A DNA stretch of 64,000 bases, taken from the NCBI RefSeq assembly GCF_946222835.1, contig NZ_CAMIHD010000012.1, positions 13,543 to 77,542 of the forward strand, written 5' to 3'. Every line of letters starts with the position of its first letter. Within the stretch, counting starts at the first letter, position 1. The DNA is from an uncultured Corynebacterium sp. (lineage in GTDB: Bacteria > Actinomycetota > Actinomycetes > Mycobacteriales > Mycobacteriaceae). Made by a program: the position numbers and the translations under genes. A model generated the notes under the pieces. The model worked only from the letters and a program-made list of their open reading frames with translations. It made no database searches and was not told where the DNA came from. Shown piece after piece: positions 1 through 8,344 of the stretch.

Positions 1-956
1 ACGGAACGATCGACGCTAAAGGCATTAAGGAAGGAGTCCACGGCCGATTCCGTCACCGGTTCGGAGCCAATAACGATGCCTGCCACGTGCGAGAAATCCG
101 CATCCTTGGCGTGGCGTGCGGCGAGCTCCAGCGCAAAGTTAGGGATGGCGGCATAGGTGGCCTGACTACTTGCGGTAAGCCGCCGTACCCAGCGATCCGG
201 ATGCTGGATGAAATCACGCGGGGTCATCATCTCGAAGTCCAAGCCCAAAATGGTAACGAATACGGCCAAAATGATGCCCATATCGTGGTGCATTGGTAGC
301 CAGGAGACGATGCGAGCCGGCATCTGCAATTGCAGTGCTTGGAAGATCTGCGCAACATTGGTGATGATCGCTCGATTGGTAAGCTCCACGCCGGCCGGGG
401 TACGGGTAGAACCGGACGTGTACTGCAGGAAGGCAGTGTCCTCTGCGGTTCCCTCCACGGGTGTCCAAGAGCCAGCCAAGGAATCAGGAAGGGCGTCGAT
501 GGAAATGACGCGCGGGCGTTCACGTTGAGCGGAGAAGTACTTACGCACGGCTGCCGCCGATACCCGATTCGTCACCACGATGGACGGTTCGCAATCACCG
601 AATACCGCCTTCAGGTGGTCCGCGTGGCCCGGTTCATTGGGGTCATAAAGCGGAATCGGCACCATGCCTGCATAGAGCGCGCCCAAGAAGCCAAAGACAT
701 ATTCCGGTGAATTTCCAGCCAAGATGGCAACGCGGGTGCCAGGATCCGCCACCTGTTGCAGTCGCGCAGCCACCACCTTGATGCGGTTATTGACCTGCGC
801 GCGGGTAAGCTCCCGGCAGGTTTCTTCTTCGCCGTAGATCCACTGGCGCATCACCACGCGGTCTGGGTCGGTCTCCGCTTGGAAGAGCTTTTCTGCCAAC
901 TGGGCCAAGGTGAACTCGGGCGCTAAGAACTGCCCCATTTGCGCTTTCAGGTCCAT
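1..956 (-). CDS. fadD32: FadD32-type long-chain fatty acyl-AMP ligase (3' part outside window)
   Basis: The gene runs off the left edge, so only about the first 318 codons are present. It activates the long fatty acid as an acyl-adenylate and loads it on the condensing polyketide synthase Pks13 for mycolic acid synthesis, acting in the cytosol. The reading frame opens at ATG 954-956 with AAGGAG just upstream. The adenylation P-loop LQYTSGSTRTP lies near residue 178, and the segment WLPMHHDMGI with its long insertion is typical of fatty acyl-AMP ligases. The gene is downstream of a Culp6-type cutinase, the arrangement known from mycobacterial and corynebacterial mycolate loci. Pks13 would be expected further left but is not in view. 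The family call is strong; exact orthology is inferred from context. Confidence 0.9.
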   Translation of the reverse strand, partial: MDLKAQMGQFLAPEFTLAQLAEKLFQAETDPDRVVMRQWIYGEEETCRELTRAQVNNRIKVVAARLQQVADPGTRVAILAGNSPEYVFGFLGALYAGMVPIPLYDPNEPGHADHLKAVFGDCEPSIVVTNRVSAAAVRKYFSAQRERPRVISIDALPDSLAGSWTPVEGTAEDTAFLQYTSGSTRTPAGVELTNRAIITNVAQIFQALQLQMPARIVSWLPMHHDMGIILAVFVTILGLDFEMMTPRDFIQHPDRWVRRLTASSQATYAAIPNFALELAARHAKDADFSHVAGIVIGSEPVTESAVDSFLNAFSVDRS

Positions 957-1015
957 CGATTCTCCTTAAGTGAATGGTTTCGGTAATAAAACTATCGGAG
1001 TTGGGGGAATGGTTG

Positions 1016-1924
1016 TTACGCGGCGTCGATAAGCTGGCGGGCCCAGCCCACTACCCACTGGTTAGCCGTTGTGCCATCAATGACTCCGCTATTGGAGGCA
1101 TACTGCGCATGTACGCCATTCGCGGCAATTAAACCATGCGCACGCTCCAGCGCATTAGACACATTGGGCGGGGCGTCACAGACCGAATCATTGGGCGCGC
1201 AAATCTGGAAGGTGCGATCCGCCAAGCTACCGAACCCATTCTGGCGTGCACCACGCATGGAGGCACCCGGAACAATAGGCTGAACCAAACCGGATACCGG
1301 CTGGAGGGCAATTTCCGCACCCACGCCGCCGACCTTGCGGCCTGGGTTTTGGCCAACGCCGTTTTGGCGGCGACCATCTGCAATGAGAGCCACACCTGCA
1401 ATGCTTTCCGCCGGCACCGCACCCTGGCCGCCACCGATCTCATCGGCAACGTCACCAGCAATGACGGCACCCTGTGAAAAACCACTCAGAATGAATTTGG
1501 TCTCCGGGCAGCTTTCATGAACGCCACGCAGCTCGTCATTCAATTTGGCGGTTCCCTCTTTGCGGGAATCGTCGTAGCTCATCTCATGTTGCGCATTAAT
1601 GTTTTTGAATTGCGCAGTATAGGGAAGCGTCCAGACCTTTACGTCGTCCCCGTAAGCCTCCTGCAGCGGCTTCGTTATAGACAGCATGAACGAGCGCGGA
1701 TTAGCAGAAGGATTAATGGGGTCGTCGTCAGCCGCAGACTCCCACGTACCAGGGGCGGAAATGAACTCCACACGGGGGCACCAGTCGGGCTGCTGCGGCG
1801 GCGCAGCCTGCTCTGTGGGGCGCGGAGCTGGGGAATCGGTGCCCTGGTTGAGGTAACGCGACGCACCCACGCCGATGACAGCTAAAACGACGAGGACTGC
1901 GACGACGGTAATAGTTTTTCTCAT
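1016..1924 (-). CDS. Cutinase-family serine esterase, Culp6 (Rv3802c) type
   Basis: 302-residue alpha/beta hydrolase with one N-terminal membrane anchor or signal segment (about residues 5-22), so it acts outside the cytoplasmic membrane. The nucleophile elbow GFSQGA places the serine at residue 150. The cutinase motif CxxxDxxC is visible as CAPNDSVC, giving catalytic Asp246 and a disulfide C242-C249, and His272 completes the triad. In mycobacteria the homologue next to fadD32 is an essential phospholipase/thioesterase tied to mycolate metabolism. The gene lies 59 bases upstream of fadD32 in the same direction and probably shares its transcript. The natural substrate cannot be read from sequence. 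Confidence 0.85.
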   Translation of the reverse strand: MRKTITVVAVLVVLAVIGVGASRYLNQGTDSPAPRPTEQAAPPQQPDWCPRVEFISAPGTWESAADDDPINPSANPRSFMLSITKPLQEAYGDDVKVWTLPYTAQFKNINAQHEMSYDDSRKEGTAKLNDELRGVHESCPETKFILSGFSQGAVIAGDVADEIGGGQGAVPAESIAGVALIADGRRQNGVGQNPGRKVGGVGAEIALQPVSGLVQPIVPGASMRGARQNGFGSLADRTFQICAPNDSVCDAPPNVSNALERAHGLIAANGVHAQYASNSGVIDGTTANQWVVGWARQLIDAA

Positions 1925-1946
1925 GAATTAGTTGTACCAGGTAAAC

Positions 1947-2378
1947 CTAGCAAATCCCTGTACGCGCGGAATCCGTAATCAGCTTGGAAAGCTCCTCAAA
2001 GTCCATCTTGGTCCGCTGCTGCTCAACAAGCTGGCCGGCGACCGCAGAGATGGTGACTTCATTCTCATCGCAGGCTGCTTTGCCCGCGCCGAGGAGCTGA
2101 TCTTCTACGCCCTCAACGTTGACGCCGGCGTCTTTTAGCCTGCCTAGGTATTTAGCTTCCGATTCCGGCAGTTCGGCGGTAGGAATTTCAGAGATCTCAC
2201 GCGCACCGCGATCTTCCTGCGACTTAGAGGATGTCTCTTCCGCAGAGGTAGGGGCATCCGACTCCCGCTCGAGGGGCGCGACCTCGGTCTCCTGCGGTGG
2301 TTCGCTATCCACCGTGGCGGAACCGCAGCCTGCAAGGGTCAAGCACAACGCCGCGCCCACTACTACTAGCTTGCGCAT
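1947..2378 (-). CDS. Small lipoprotein, DUF732-like C-terminus
   Basis: 143 residues. The N-terminus is a lipoprotein signal with lipobox LAGC (Cys18), followed by an acidic, serine-rich linker to about residue 75. The C-terminal 65 residues carry two cysteines (in KAACDE and the final TGIC) and helical spacing like DUF732 secreted proteins of actinobacteria. It starts only two bases after the upstream mycolyltransferase stop and ends 22 bases before the cutinase gene, so it is part of the same transcription unit. Its role in the envelope is unknown; position suggests a surface accessory of mycolate handling. The domain assignment is by eye and weak. Confidence 0.6.
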   Translation of the reverse strand: MRKLVVVGAALCLTLAGCGSATVDSEPPQETEVAPLERESDAPTSAEETSSKSQEDRGAREISEIPTAELPESEAKYLGRLKDAGVNVEGVEDQLLGAGKAACDENEVTISAVAGQLVEQQRTKMDFEELSKLITDSARTGIC

Positions 2379-2380
2379 GA

Positions 2381-4327
2381 CTACTTCTTCTCGGTCCGAA
2401 CCTGGCCCAAGACCTCGCTAATCTTGCCATGCTGGAATTCCTGGCTCAGGCCACCAGCGGCAATCTCGGAGTAGTCAGAGGTGGGCCAGCCGAACTCGCC
2501 CTGCTCCCAGCCAGCCTTGCCCCAGCGGTCCATAATCTTGCTCTTCAAGATGTAGTGCGCACCAGTCTTCGGGGACCAGTAGATGCTGCCCTTCTCAAAG
2601 GTCTGGAAGAAGCCGCCATTGACGGCGTTCTCGCCGGACGTCGGGAAGCCGAGCGCCGACTCCGCGCCGCCCATGTCCTTGTACTTGGCACCGATAGCAC
2701 CGTGTACTACCTGGTTGGAGCCATCCGGGTTACGGGTAAGGATTCCGTCCTGGAATTCCTGCATGTAGCCGTCACCGACCTTCTTCACCGAGCCGGTCGG
2801 GTACTTCAGGTCGCCCTTTTCATAGCCATTCTTGCCCCAAGCCTGGAACATATCGCCGGTAATCTCCCAGGCACCAGTCTCCGGGGACCAGTAAATGGAA
2901 CCGTGCTCAAAGTGTACGAAGCGGCCCTTGCCGTCCGGTGTCTTGGACTCGCCGGTCTTCGGAAAGCCAAGCCAGGAGGTTGGTCCGCCGATTTCGGCAT
3001 AGCGAGCACCAATACGGCCGAAGAGGGCGTGCGCACCGGTGTCCGGTGACCAGTAGGCAGTACCAGACTCGAAGTCCTGGGCCTTGCCCTTCTTGGCGAC
3101 GTCGTACTCATTATTCAAGCAAGAGCCAATGACGCCGCTCTTGGTCTCCTTAGCGATAGCACCGATTGCCTCACAGTCCGCACCGCGGTCGGCCTTGTCC
3201 ATGCCGAGAGCGTCTGCGATGTAGGGCCATGCCTGCTGCATCTCAAACTGCCAGTATTCCCAGCTGTGCACGCCAGATGGGCGGAACTTAACCACAGGGT
3301 CAATCTTGGCGCGCTTCGCATAATCAACATAGGTCTGGGTGGACATACGGGAGATGACCTCCAAGCCCATGCCGGCGAGGTTTGCTTGACCCTTGGCCAC
3401 GGAGTTGGCGTTGCCAAAGTCATCCTTGCCCGAACCTGCAGAGACATATACCTTCATGTCCTTCAGGTTTTCAATGCCCAGCTTTGGATCGTGGTCGATC
3501 CAGTTCTGGGAGCCCGGCTGGCCCCACATCTTGCGGGAATCATAACCGCCGGCATCGCGCTGCGAAGCCATGATGGCTTCCGGCATGCCACGCGTAGTGG
3601 TGTCGAGGTAGCCGGAGAAGGAGCCCACGAAGCTAAACAGGTGCGGGTTGCGCTCCGCCAGGTTCATCGCGGCAGTACCGCCCATAGACAGACCGGTTAC
3701 CGCACGCTTGTGGTTAGAGCGGTACTCATTGTCCAAGATGGGGATCAATTCCTTGGTCAGGAAGGTCTCCCACATATAGTGCTTACCGCGGTCTGCCTGC
3801 TCCCAGTCCGAGTAGAAGGAGGATTCACCGCCTACCGGCATAATCAGGTTGACGTTGCGGTCGGCGTACTGGTTCAGAATATTGGTCTCGATGGTCCAGC
3901 CGGATTCATCGTCACGTGCACGCAGACCATCCAGTGCCCATACTTCTGGGAACTTCTTTTCTGGGTGGGAGTACCAGTCACGAGCGAGCTGGATTTGCAC
4001 CTTCTGCTCTTTATCCGGCATCGCTGCGGACTTGATGTAGACCATCAAGTGGCGGTTGGTTAGGTACTCCACGCGGTTGATCTTCACGCCCTCTGGCAGG
4101 CCTTTAACATCCGGATACTCGGTGTTTAGCGGGGTTCGGGCGGGCGGCTCCTTCGGTGCGAAGTGATCGGACAGGCTGGAGTCGCCGTCGATTGCGGAAG
4201 AGAGATCGCCTACAGAAGATTGTGCGGTGGCGTTTGGCAGCAGGGCCAAACCCACGGCGATGGCGGTAGGTACTGCGGCCACAGCAAGGCCCTTGCGAGC
4301 CTTGCTCGGGGAAGTGCTTTTGCGCAT
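2381..4327 (-). CDS. cop1: Secreted mycolyltransferase with C-terminal LGFP repeats (Cop1/PS1 type)
   Basis: 648-residue antigen-85-family esterase that moves mycolyl groups between trehalose monomycolate molecules or onto arabinogalactan, outside the membrane. A signal peptide ends near residue 36. The catalytic domain spans about 60-375 with nucleophile Ser214 in GLSMGG and His354 in GVHSWEYW. From about 405 to 640 there are LGFP-type repeats (GSIYWSPETGA, LGFPKTGE, LGFPTSGE and similar), thought to bind the wall and characteristic of the corynebacterial PS1/Cop1 protein as opposed to the short mycolyltransferases. It is the first gene of a likely minus-strand unit with the lipoprotein, cutinase and fadD32. 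The symbol follows C. glutamicum usage. Confidence 0.9.
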   Translation of the reverse strand: MRKSTSPSKARKGLAVAAVPTAIAVGLALLPNATAQSSVGDLSSAIDGDSSLSDHFAPKEPPARTPLNTEYPDVKGLPEGVKINRVEYLTNRHLMVYIKSAAMPDKEQKVQIQLARDWYSHPEKKFPEVWALDGLRARDDESGWTIETNILNQYADRNVNLIMPVGGESSFYSDWEQADRGKHYMWETFLTKELIPILDNEYRSNHKRAVTGLSMGGTAAMNLAERNPHLFSFVGSFSGYLDTTTRGMPEAIMASQRDAGGYDSRKMWGQPGSQNWIDHDPKLGIENLKDMKVYVSAGSGKDDFGNANSVAKGQANLAGMGLEVISRMSTQTYVDYAKRAKIDPVVKFRPSGVHSWEYWQFEMQQAWPYIADALGMDKADRGADCEAIGAIAKETKSGVIGSCLNNEYDVAKKGKAQDFESGTAYWSPDTGAHALFGRIGARYAEIGGPTSWLGFPKTGESKTPDGKGRFVHFEHGSIYWSPETGAWEITGDMFQAWGKNGYEKGDLKYPTGSVKKVGDGYMQEFQDGILTRNPDGSNQVVHGAIGAKYKDMGGAESALGFPTSGENAVNGGFFQTFEKGSIYWSPKTGAHYILKSKIMDRWGKAGWEQGEFGWPTSDYSEIAAGGLSQEFQHGKISEVLGQVRTEKK

Positions 4328-4418
4328 AGGTAAACGTCCTTGAAGATTTGCCGCGGTACCTTTCCGAGGGTTCCCCTCCCCCGGACCGATGCCTACGGCG
4401 TGAGCTGTCTATCGTGTG

Positions 4419-4441
4419 CTCAAGTTTAAGTTGAACTTGAG
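4419..4441. promoter_or_regulatory. Inverted repeat upstream of the LGFP mycolyltransferase gene
   Basis: CTCAAGTT at 4419-4426 is repeated as its exact complement at 4434-4441, separated by 7 bases. It lies 92 bases upstream of the cop1-type start and 24 bases beyond the stop of the dehydrogenase gene. No T-run follows on either strand, so it looks more like an operator than a terminator. The binding protein is unknown. Confidence 0.35.
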
Positions 4442-4464
4442 ACTTACGCTAGACAGACACGCCG

Positions 4465-5865
4465 CTACATTGCCGGGGAATTGCCCGGATTGTCCTGTCC
4501 GCTCACGCGGTACAGGTGCTCATTAACGAACTCGCCGACGCCCCAGCGCGCCAGCTCGCGGCCATAGCCAGAGCGATTCACACCGCCGAATGGCAGGCCT
4601 GCTGCGGTTACCGACGCCTCGTTAACAAACGTCATGCCATCGTTGAGCTGGTTAGCCACCTCAAACGCAGCATCCAGGTCAGTGCCCCACACGGAGCTGG
4701 ACAGACCGTACTCGGAGTTATTGGCAATCTCGATGGCCTCTTCAACGTCCTTGGCCTTATAGACAATCGCCACTGGGCCGAAGATTTCGTTGCAGCCTAC
4801 GTCGGCGGATGGGTCGACGTCGGTAAGCAGGGCAGGCTCCATGTAGGCACCCTCACGATCAATCTTCTTGCCGCCTACACGAATCTTGGCGTCGCCGTTG
4901 GCCGCGGCCTTTTCGAGGCGCTCCACAATCTCATCGCGAGCACCAATAGAAGACAGCGGACCGATATCGGCATTCTCATCGTCATAAGTGCCGACCTTCA
5001 TGTCTCCAATCTTCTTTTCCAGGTACTCAACGGTGCGATCATAGAAGTCCTCAAGAACGATAAGTCGCTTCGGTGCATTGCAGGCCTGGCCGGTGTTGTA
5101 CATGCGAATCAGGTTGAACTGATCCAGTACCCACTCCAGATTTTCATCATCGATAACCAAGAATGGGTCATTGCCGCCCAGCTCCAGCACGGACTTCTTG
5201 TAATTTTCACCAGCGGTCTTGGCCACGGCAGCGCCTGCGGCCTCAGAGCCGGTCAGCGAAACACCCTTGATGCGCTTATCCGCTACAAAGGCATCCATCT
5301 GGGAACCGGAAGCATAGATGTTAATGTACACATCCTTCGGCAGACCAGCCTCTTCCAAGATATCCTGGCAGGCCTGCGAAGACAGCGGACAGATAGAAGC
5401 GTGCTTGAGCACAATGGTATTACCCAGCAGCAGGTTAGGCGCGGCGAAACGAGCTACCTGGTAGTACGGGAAGTTCCACGGCATGATGCCCAGCAGTGGG
5501 CCGATAGGCTCCTTGCGCACCACGGTCTTATCGGCATTCTGTGCAGGCAGATACTCATCTGCGAGCAGCTCATGAGCATGCTCGGCGTAGTAACGGTAAA
5601 TATCTGCAACAATCTGCACCTCGGCTTTTGCCCAACGGGTCAGCTTGCCCATCTCACGGCCAATGTGATCCGCCAACTCATCGATGCGCTCTTCATAAAG
5701 ATCTGCTGCACGGGACAAAACCGCAGCACGTTCCTCGATGCGAGTGCCACGCCAAGCATCGTAGGCCGCGGTGGAGCGATCTAGGATATCATCGCGCTGC
5801 ACATCATCGATGCGTTCAAACTTGTCTTCACTCTTGCCGGTACTTGGATTCTCAATAGCGAACAT
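4465..5865 (-). CDS. NAD(P)-dependent aldehyde dehydrogenase, succinate-semialdehyde dehydrogenase type
   Basis: 466 residues, full length for the family. It oxidises an aldehyde, probably succinate semialdehyde, to the acid with NAD(P) in the cytosol. The general base Glu228 is in VLELGGND and the nucleophile Cys262 in NTGQACNAPKR; MPWNFPYYQ near 129 and the C-terminal GLPFGGVNRSGYGRE are standard cofactor and oligomer motifs. The short N-terminus and GQACNAPKR match actinobacterial succinate-semialdehyde dehydrogenases, but substrate choice among these enzymes is not decided by motif alone. It stands alone between the mycolyltransferase and a DUF222/HNH gene, with no visible GABA-pathway partner. 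Confidence 0.8.
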   Translation of the reverse strand: MFAIENPSTGKSEDKFERIDDVQRDDILDRSTAAYDAWRGTRIEERAAVLSRAADLYEERIDELADHIGREMGKLTRWAKAEVQIVADIYRYYAEHAHELLADEYLPAQNADKTVVRKEPIGPLLGIMPWNFPYYQVARFAAPNLLLGNTIVLKHASICPLSSQACQDILEEAGLPKDVYINIYASGSQMDAFVADKRIKGVSLTGSEAAGAAVAKTAGENYKKSVLELGGNDPFLVIDDENLEWVLDQFNLIRMYNTGQACNAPKRLIVLEDFYDRTVEYLEKKIGDMKVGTYDDENADIGPLSSIGARDEIVERLEKAAANGDAKIRVGGKKIDREGAYMEPALLTDVDPSADVGCNEIFGPVAIVYKAKDVEEAIEIANNSEYGLSSSVWGTDLDAAFEVANQLNDGMTFVNEASVTAAGLPFGGVNRSGYGRELARWGVGEFVNEHLYRVSGQDNPGNSPAM

Positions 5866-5886
5866 GGGCCCCTGTATAGTCCCGAC

Positions 5887-7032
5887 TCACATGCCTTGCA
5901 ATGATCCCCTTCTGAGCTTGAGGAATCGCTCCCACGTCAGCTTCCAGTGAATATTCCGTGGCGCCAATGGACCTGCCGCTCGGTCTACCTCGTAAGTGCC
6001 ATCCTCAAACATCCAGACAATATCGCCGGTGAACGGGTCCATGATGTAGCGCACCCGTCCATCGGTCTTCACGTTATGGTGATGCTGACACAGGCTCACG
6101 AGATTCCCCACACTGGTAGGCCCCTTTTCGCCGTACTCCACTCGGTGATCCAATTGACAATAATGCGCCGGCATTGAGCACCCCGGCCACCGGCACGTCG
6201 CGTCCCGCCCTTGCACCCAGGCACGAATTTCCTCTGAGGGCACATACTGCTGGACGTCTTCGGCTCGGAGGGTTCGCACCACCGAGTCATGCATCAAATA
6301 CTCCCCTAGATCGCACCATCCTGCACTAGGAATAAAAACACGGGAGGTGTCTTCGCCGGTGCGATAGGTGTTGATCACCACCTTGGTACTAGTGCGATTG
6401 AAAATGAGCTTTTCCAGCGCCTCCGCCTTTGAACCCCCGTCTTGTGTGGCGGCTTTATCAATATGCCTCGAAATGGCTGCCGCCGTGGCTTTATCTGTCT
6501 TCAAGACAATCGTGGCCTGTCCGCCTGAATAGGACACCGACACTGCACGCTCGATAACCTTAGACAAATCCGGTTTGAGCAGCCCGTCAATAAATCCGCG
6601 CAGGAAGTTGCGGATTTCCGGTTCTGTCGGAACGTGCTGCCCTGGATCCTTAGGAGTCAAGAAGTCTGCCAACGCCGCATCAACCAATTGGATCTGTGCT
6701 TCATCATTCCCGAGGGGACGTAATTCCACGTCGATGACCTGGAGACGCGGAAGGTCCAAAATCCAGTGCTCTGTCTGCACTGCAGTAGTAAGCGGCAGCT
6801 CGCGCATCCGAAAGTGAGCCTGGATTGCGCTTGAGACGCGCCACCGAGACAGTCCCAACCTTTTGGATAACACTGCCAATGTGCACTCAACGTCATCTTC
6901 CAGATGCGGTAATAGCGCCTGAAAAAGTTGCCACGACTGGATTCTTTGCACCATGGCCATTACGCACACGGTATCTTCCATGTCATTAGTAGAAAAATAT
7001 GCCTGCTTTGGTGGTGCGGTGGCAGTAGTCAT
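5887..7032 (-). CDS. DUF222/HNH endonuclease domain protein (13E12-repeat family)
   Basis: About 381 residues from ATG 7032 (MTTATAPPK), chosen because GGGAG lies just upstream; a 17-codon longer frame has no ribosome site. The first two thirds are the helical DUF222 region. The C-terminus is an HNH nuclease: CRWPGC, QLDHRVEY, NLVSLCQHHH, with four zinc-type Cys/His and the His-Asn-His core present. Members are abundant, patchy and sometimes repetitive in actinobacterial genomes and are thought to be DNA nicking or cleaving proteins, possibly selfish. It interrupts an otherwise envelope-related block and has no operon partner. Target DNA is unknown. Confidence 0.8.
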   Translation of the reverse strand: MTTATAPPKQAYFSTNDMEDTVCVMAMVQRIQSWQLFQALLPHLEDDVECTLAVLSKRLGLSRWRVSSAIQAHFRMRELPLTTAVQTEHWILDLPRLQVIDVELRPLGNDEAQIQLVDAALADFLTPKDPGQHVPTEPEIRNFLRGFIDGLLKPDLSKVIERAVSVSYSGGQATIVLKTDKATAAAISRHIDKAATQDGGSKAEALEKLIFNRTSTKVVINTYRTGEDTSRVFIPSAGWCDLGEYLMHDSVVRTLRAEDVQQYVPSEEIRAWVQGRDATCRWPGCSMPAHYCQLDHRVEYGEKGPTSVGNLVSLCQHHHNVKTDGRVRYIMDPFTGDIVWMFEDGTYEVDRAAGPLAPRNIHWKLTWERFLKLRRGSLQGM

Positions 7033-7140
7033 GAAAGCTCCCCCTCGAACTTGTTTCGCACACCCAATCGAACTAACGCCCATAGGTTAACCCACTATGC
7101 AGATGTTCGCAACAGATATACGTATAGCTGTTCGACTATC

Positions 7141-7181
7141 CGAGCAAAAGAAAATCCCCCTTCCGCTTAGGAAGGAGGATT
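7141..7181 (-). terminator. Rho-independent terminator after the short mycolyltransferase gene
   Basis: AATCC-CCTTCC and its near-complement GGAAGG-GGATT form a hairpin at 7153-7181, followed on the minus strand by TTTTCTTTT. It sits 12 bases after the mycolyltransferase stop and fits termination of that transcript. Confidence 0.75.
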
Positions 7182-7193
7182 AAGCCGCGAGAA

Positions 7194-8207
7194 TTACCAG
7201 GCGTTCATGACATTAAGCACCTGCGGCTTGGAGCGGTTGAGCTGGTAGCCAAACTGCTCCCAATTGTGCAGACCCTGGGCTGGGTAATCCACGGTTGGAT
7301 TGAGACCCTGCAGGCGAGCAGCGCCTTCCCACACGCGAGTGGTGACATTGGACCCAAACTCAAGTGCCGCACCGGCAGCCTGGTGCTCCGGCAGGTAGTG
7401 GCTATCGCCGGCACCCGGAATACCGGAAGCTGCGGAGATATACAGGTTGGTGTTGCGCAACTGCGGAATGAGCAGCAGCGGATCATTCTGGAAACGCTTC
7501 GGGTTAAACAAAGACCCGTACATAGCGTTGATGTTGAATCCGCCCGCGTCCAGCATGGCAAAGCGCATCATGGTCTGAGCACCTGGAACCGTGGTGGTCA
7601 GGAAGCCAGAGTAGGACAGCGCCTGACGGAACTGGTTCGGGTGCTTTGCGGCGAGGGTCAGAGCAGCACCGGCACCCATGGACAGGCCAGCAATAGAGTT
7701 GTTATTGCGGGCAACACCAAAATTGCGCTCCAAGTAGCCAGGCAGCTCGCTAGTTAGGAAGGTCTCCCACTTGTAGTTGACCGGATTTTGCAGGTCATAG
7801 GTAGCAGGCCCCTGCCAATCGGCATAGAAGGAGGCGGCACCGCCAACCGGCATAGCCAAGGTAATGTTGTGCGGCTCGTAGGTCTTAGCAGCATTGACGT
7901 CGTTTACCCACGCGTTGGTGCGATTGGTAGCCCGCAGACCATCAAGCAGGTAGAGGGCAGCATTGCCGCCGCGCTTTGCAGGCTGAATCTGCACCGGAAT
8001 GGTGCGGCCCATGGCCTGGGACCACACGTCACAACGCTGGACCCACCAGCCAACCTTGTCCCACTCACACGTACCAGTGGCGTCACGGCGCAGCCAGTCG
8101 CGGTTGGCTGCCTCTGCCGGCTGGGAACCCGCCACGACGGCCAGACCCAAAGCTACGGCAACTGCCATGATGACTGAAAGGACGCGACCCTTGATGGAAG
8201 CAGTCAT
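7194..8207 (-). CDS. Secreted mycolyltransferase, short form (Cmt/Myt)
   Basis: 337-residue antigen-85-family enzyme without LGFP repeats. A signal peptide ends after AEA near residue 34. The nucleophile is Ser176 in GLSMGAG and the histidine His314 in GLHNWEQF; MPVGGAASFYADW near 119 is the family substrate-pocket motif. Like the longer paralogue at 2381-4327 it is expected to transfer mycolates to trehalose or arabinogalactan outside the membrane. It lies directly downstream of aftB, as in the C. glutamicum arabinogalactan locus. A candidate DtxR-like box lies about 90 bases upstream. Which numbered paralogue it corresponds to cannot be settled here. Confidence 0.9.
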   Translation of the reverse strand: MTASIKGRVLSVIMAVAVALGLAVVAGSQPAEAANRDWLRRDATGTCEWDKVGWWVQRCDVWSQAMGRTIPVQIQPAKRGGNAALYLLDGLRATNRTNAWVNDVNAAKTYEPHNITLAMPVGGAASFYADWQGPATYDLQNPVNYKWETFLTSELPGYLERNFGVARNNNSIAGLSMGAGAALTLAAKHPNQFRQALSYSGFLTTTVPGAQTMMRFAMLDAGGFNINAMYGSLFNPKRFQNDPLLLIPQLRNTNLYISAASGIPGAGDSHYLPEHQAAGAALEFGSNVTTRVWEGAARLQGLNPTVDYPAQGLHNWEQFGYQLNRSKPQVLNVMNAW

Positions 8208-8296
8208 CTTTCTCCTTCAAACTACTCGGTGATTGTCACTAAGCTTTATCGTCCGAACCCTGTATATCGTTAACGTCACGGATCGATAACAATGTC

Positions 8297-8315
8297 ACAG
8301 GTTAGTGTAACTTAG
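8297..8315. promoter_or_regulatory. DtxR-box-like site upstream of the mycolyltransferase gene
   Basis: The 19 bases read ACAGGTTAGTGTAACTTAG, which by my count match 13 of 19 positions of the DtxR consensus, including the whole AGGTTAG half and TAAC of the other. It lies in the 137-base gap between aftB and the mycolyltransferase, about 90 bases before the latter's start. Binding is not shown. Confidence 0.3.
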
Positions 8316-8344
8316 GTTGGCCCTAAAGTCTGCATTTAAAGGAA

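Noticed and set aside
4516..5784. 422-residue open frame on the plus strand
   Set aside because: It is antisense to the aldehyde dehydrogenase, which has all catalytic motifs; no known-family motifs or ribosome site on the plus strand.
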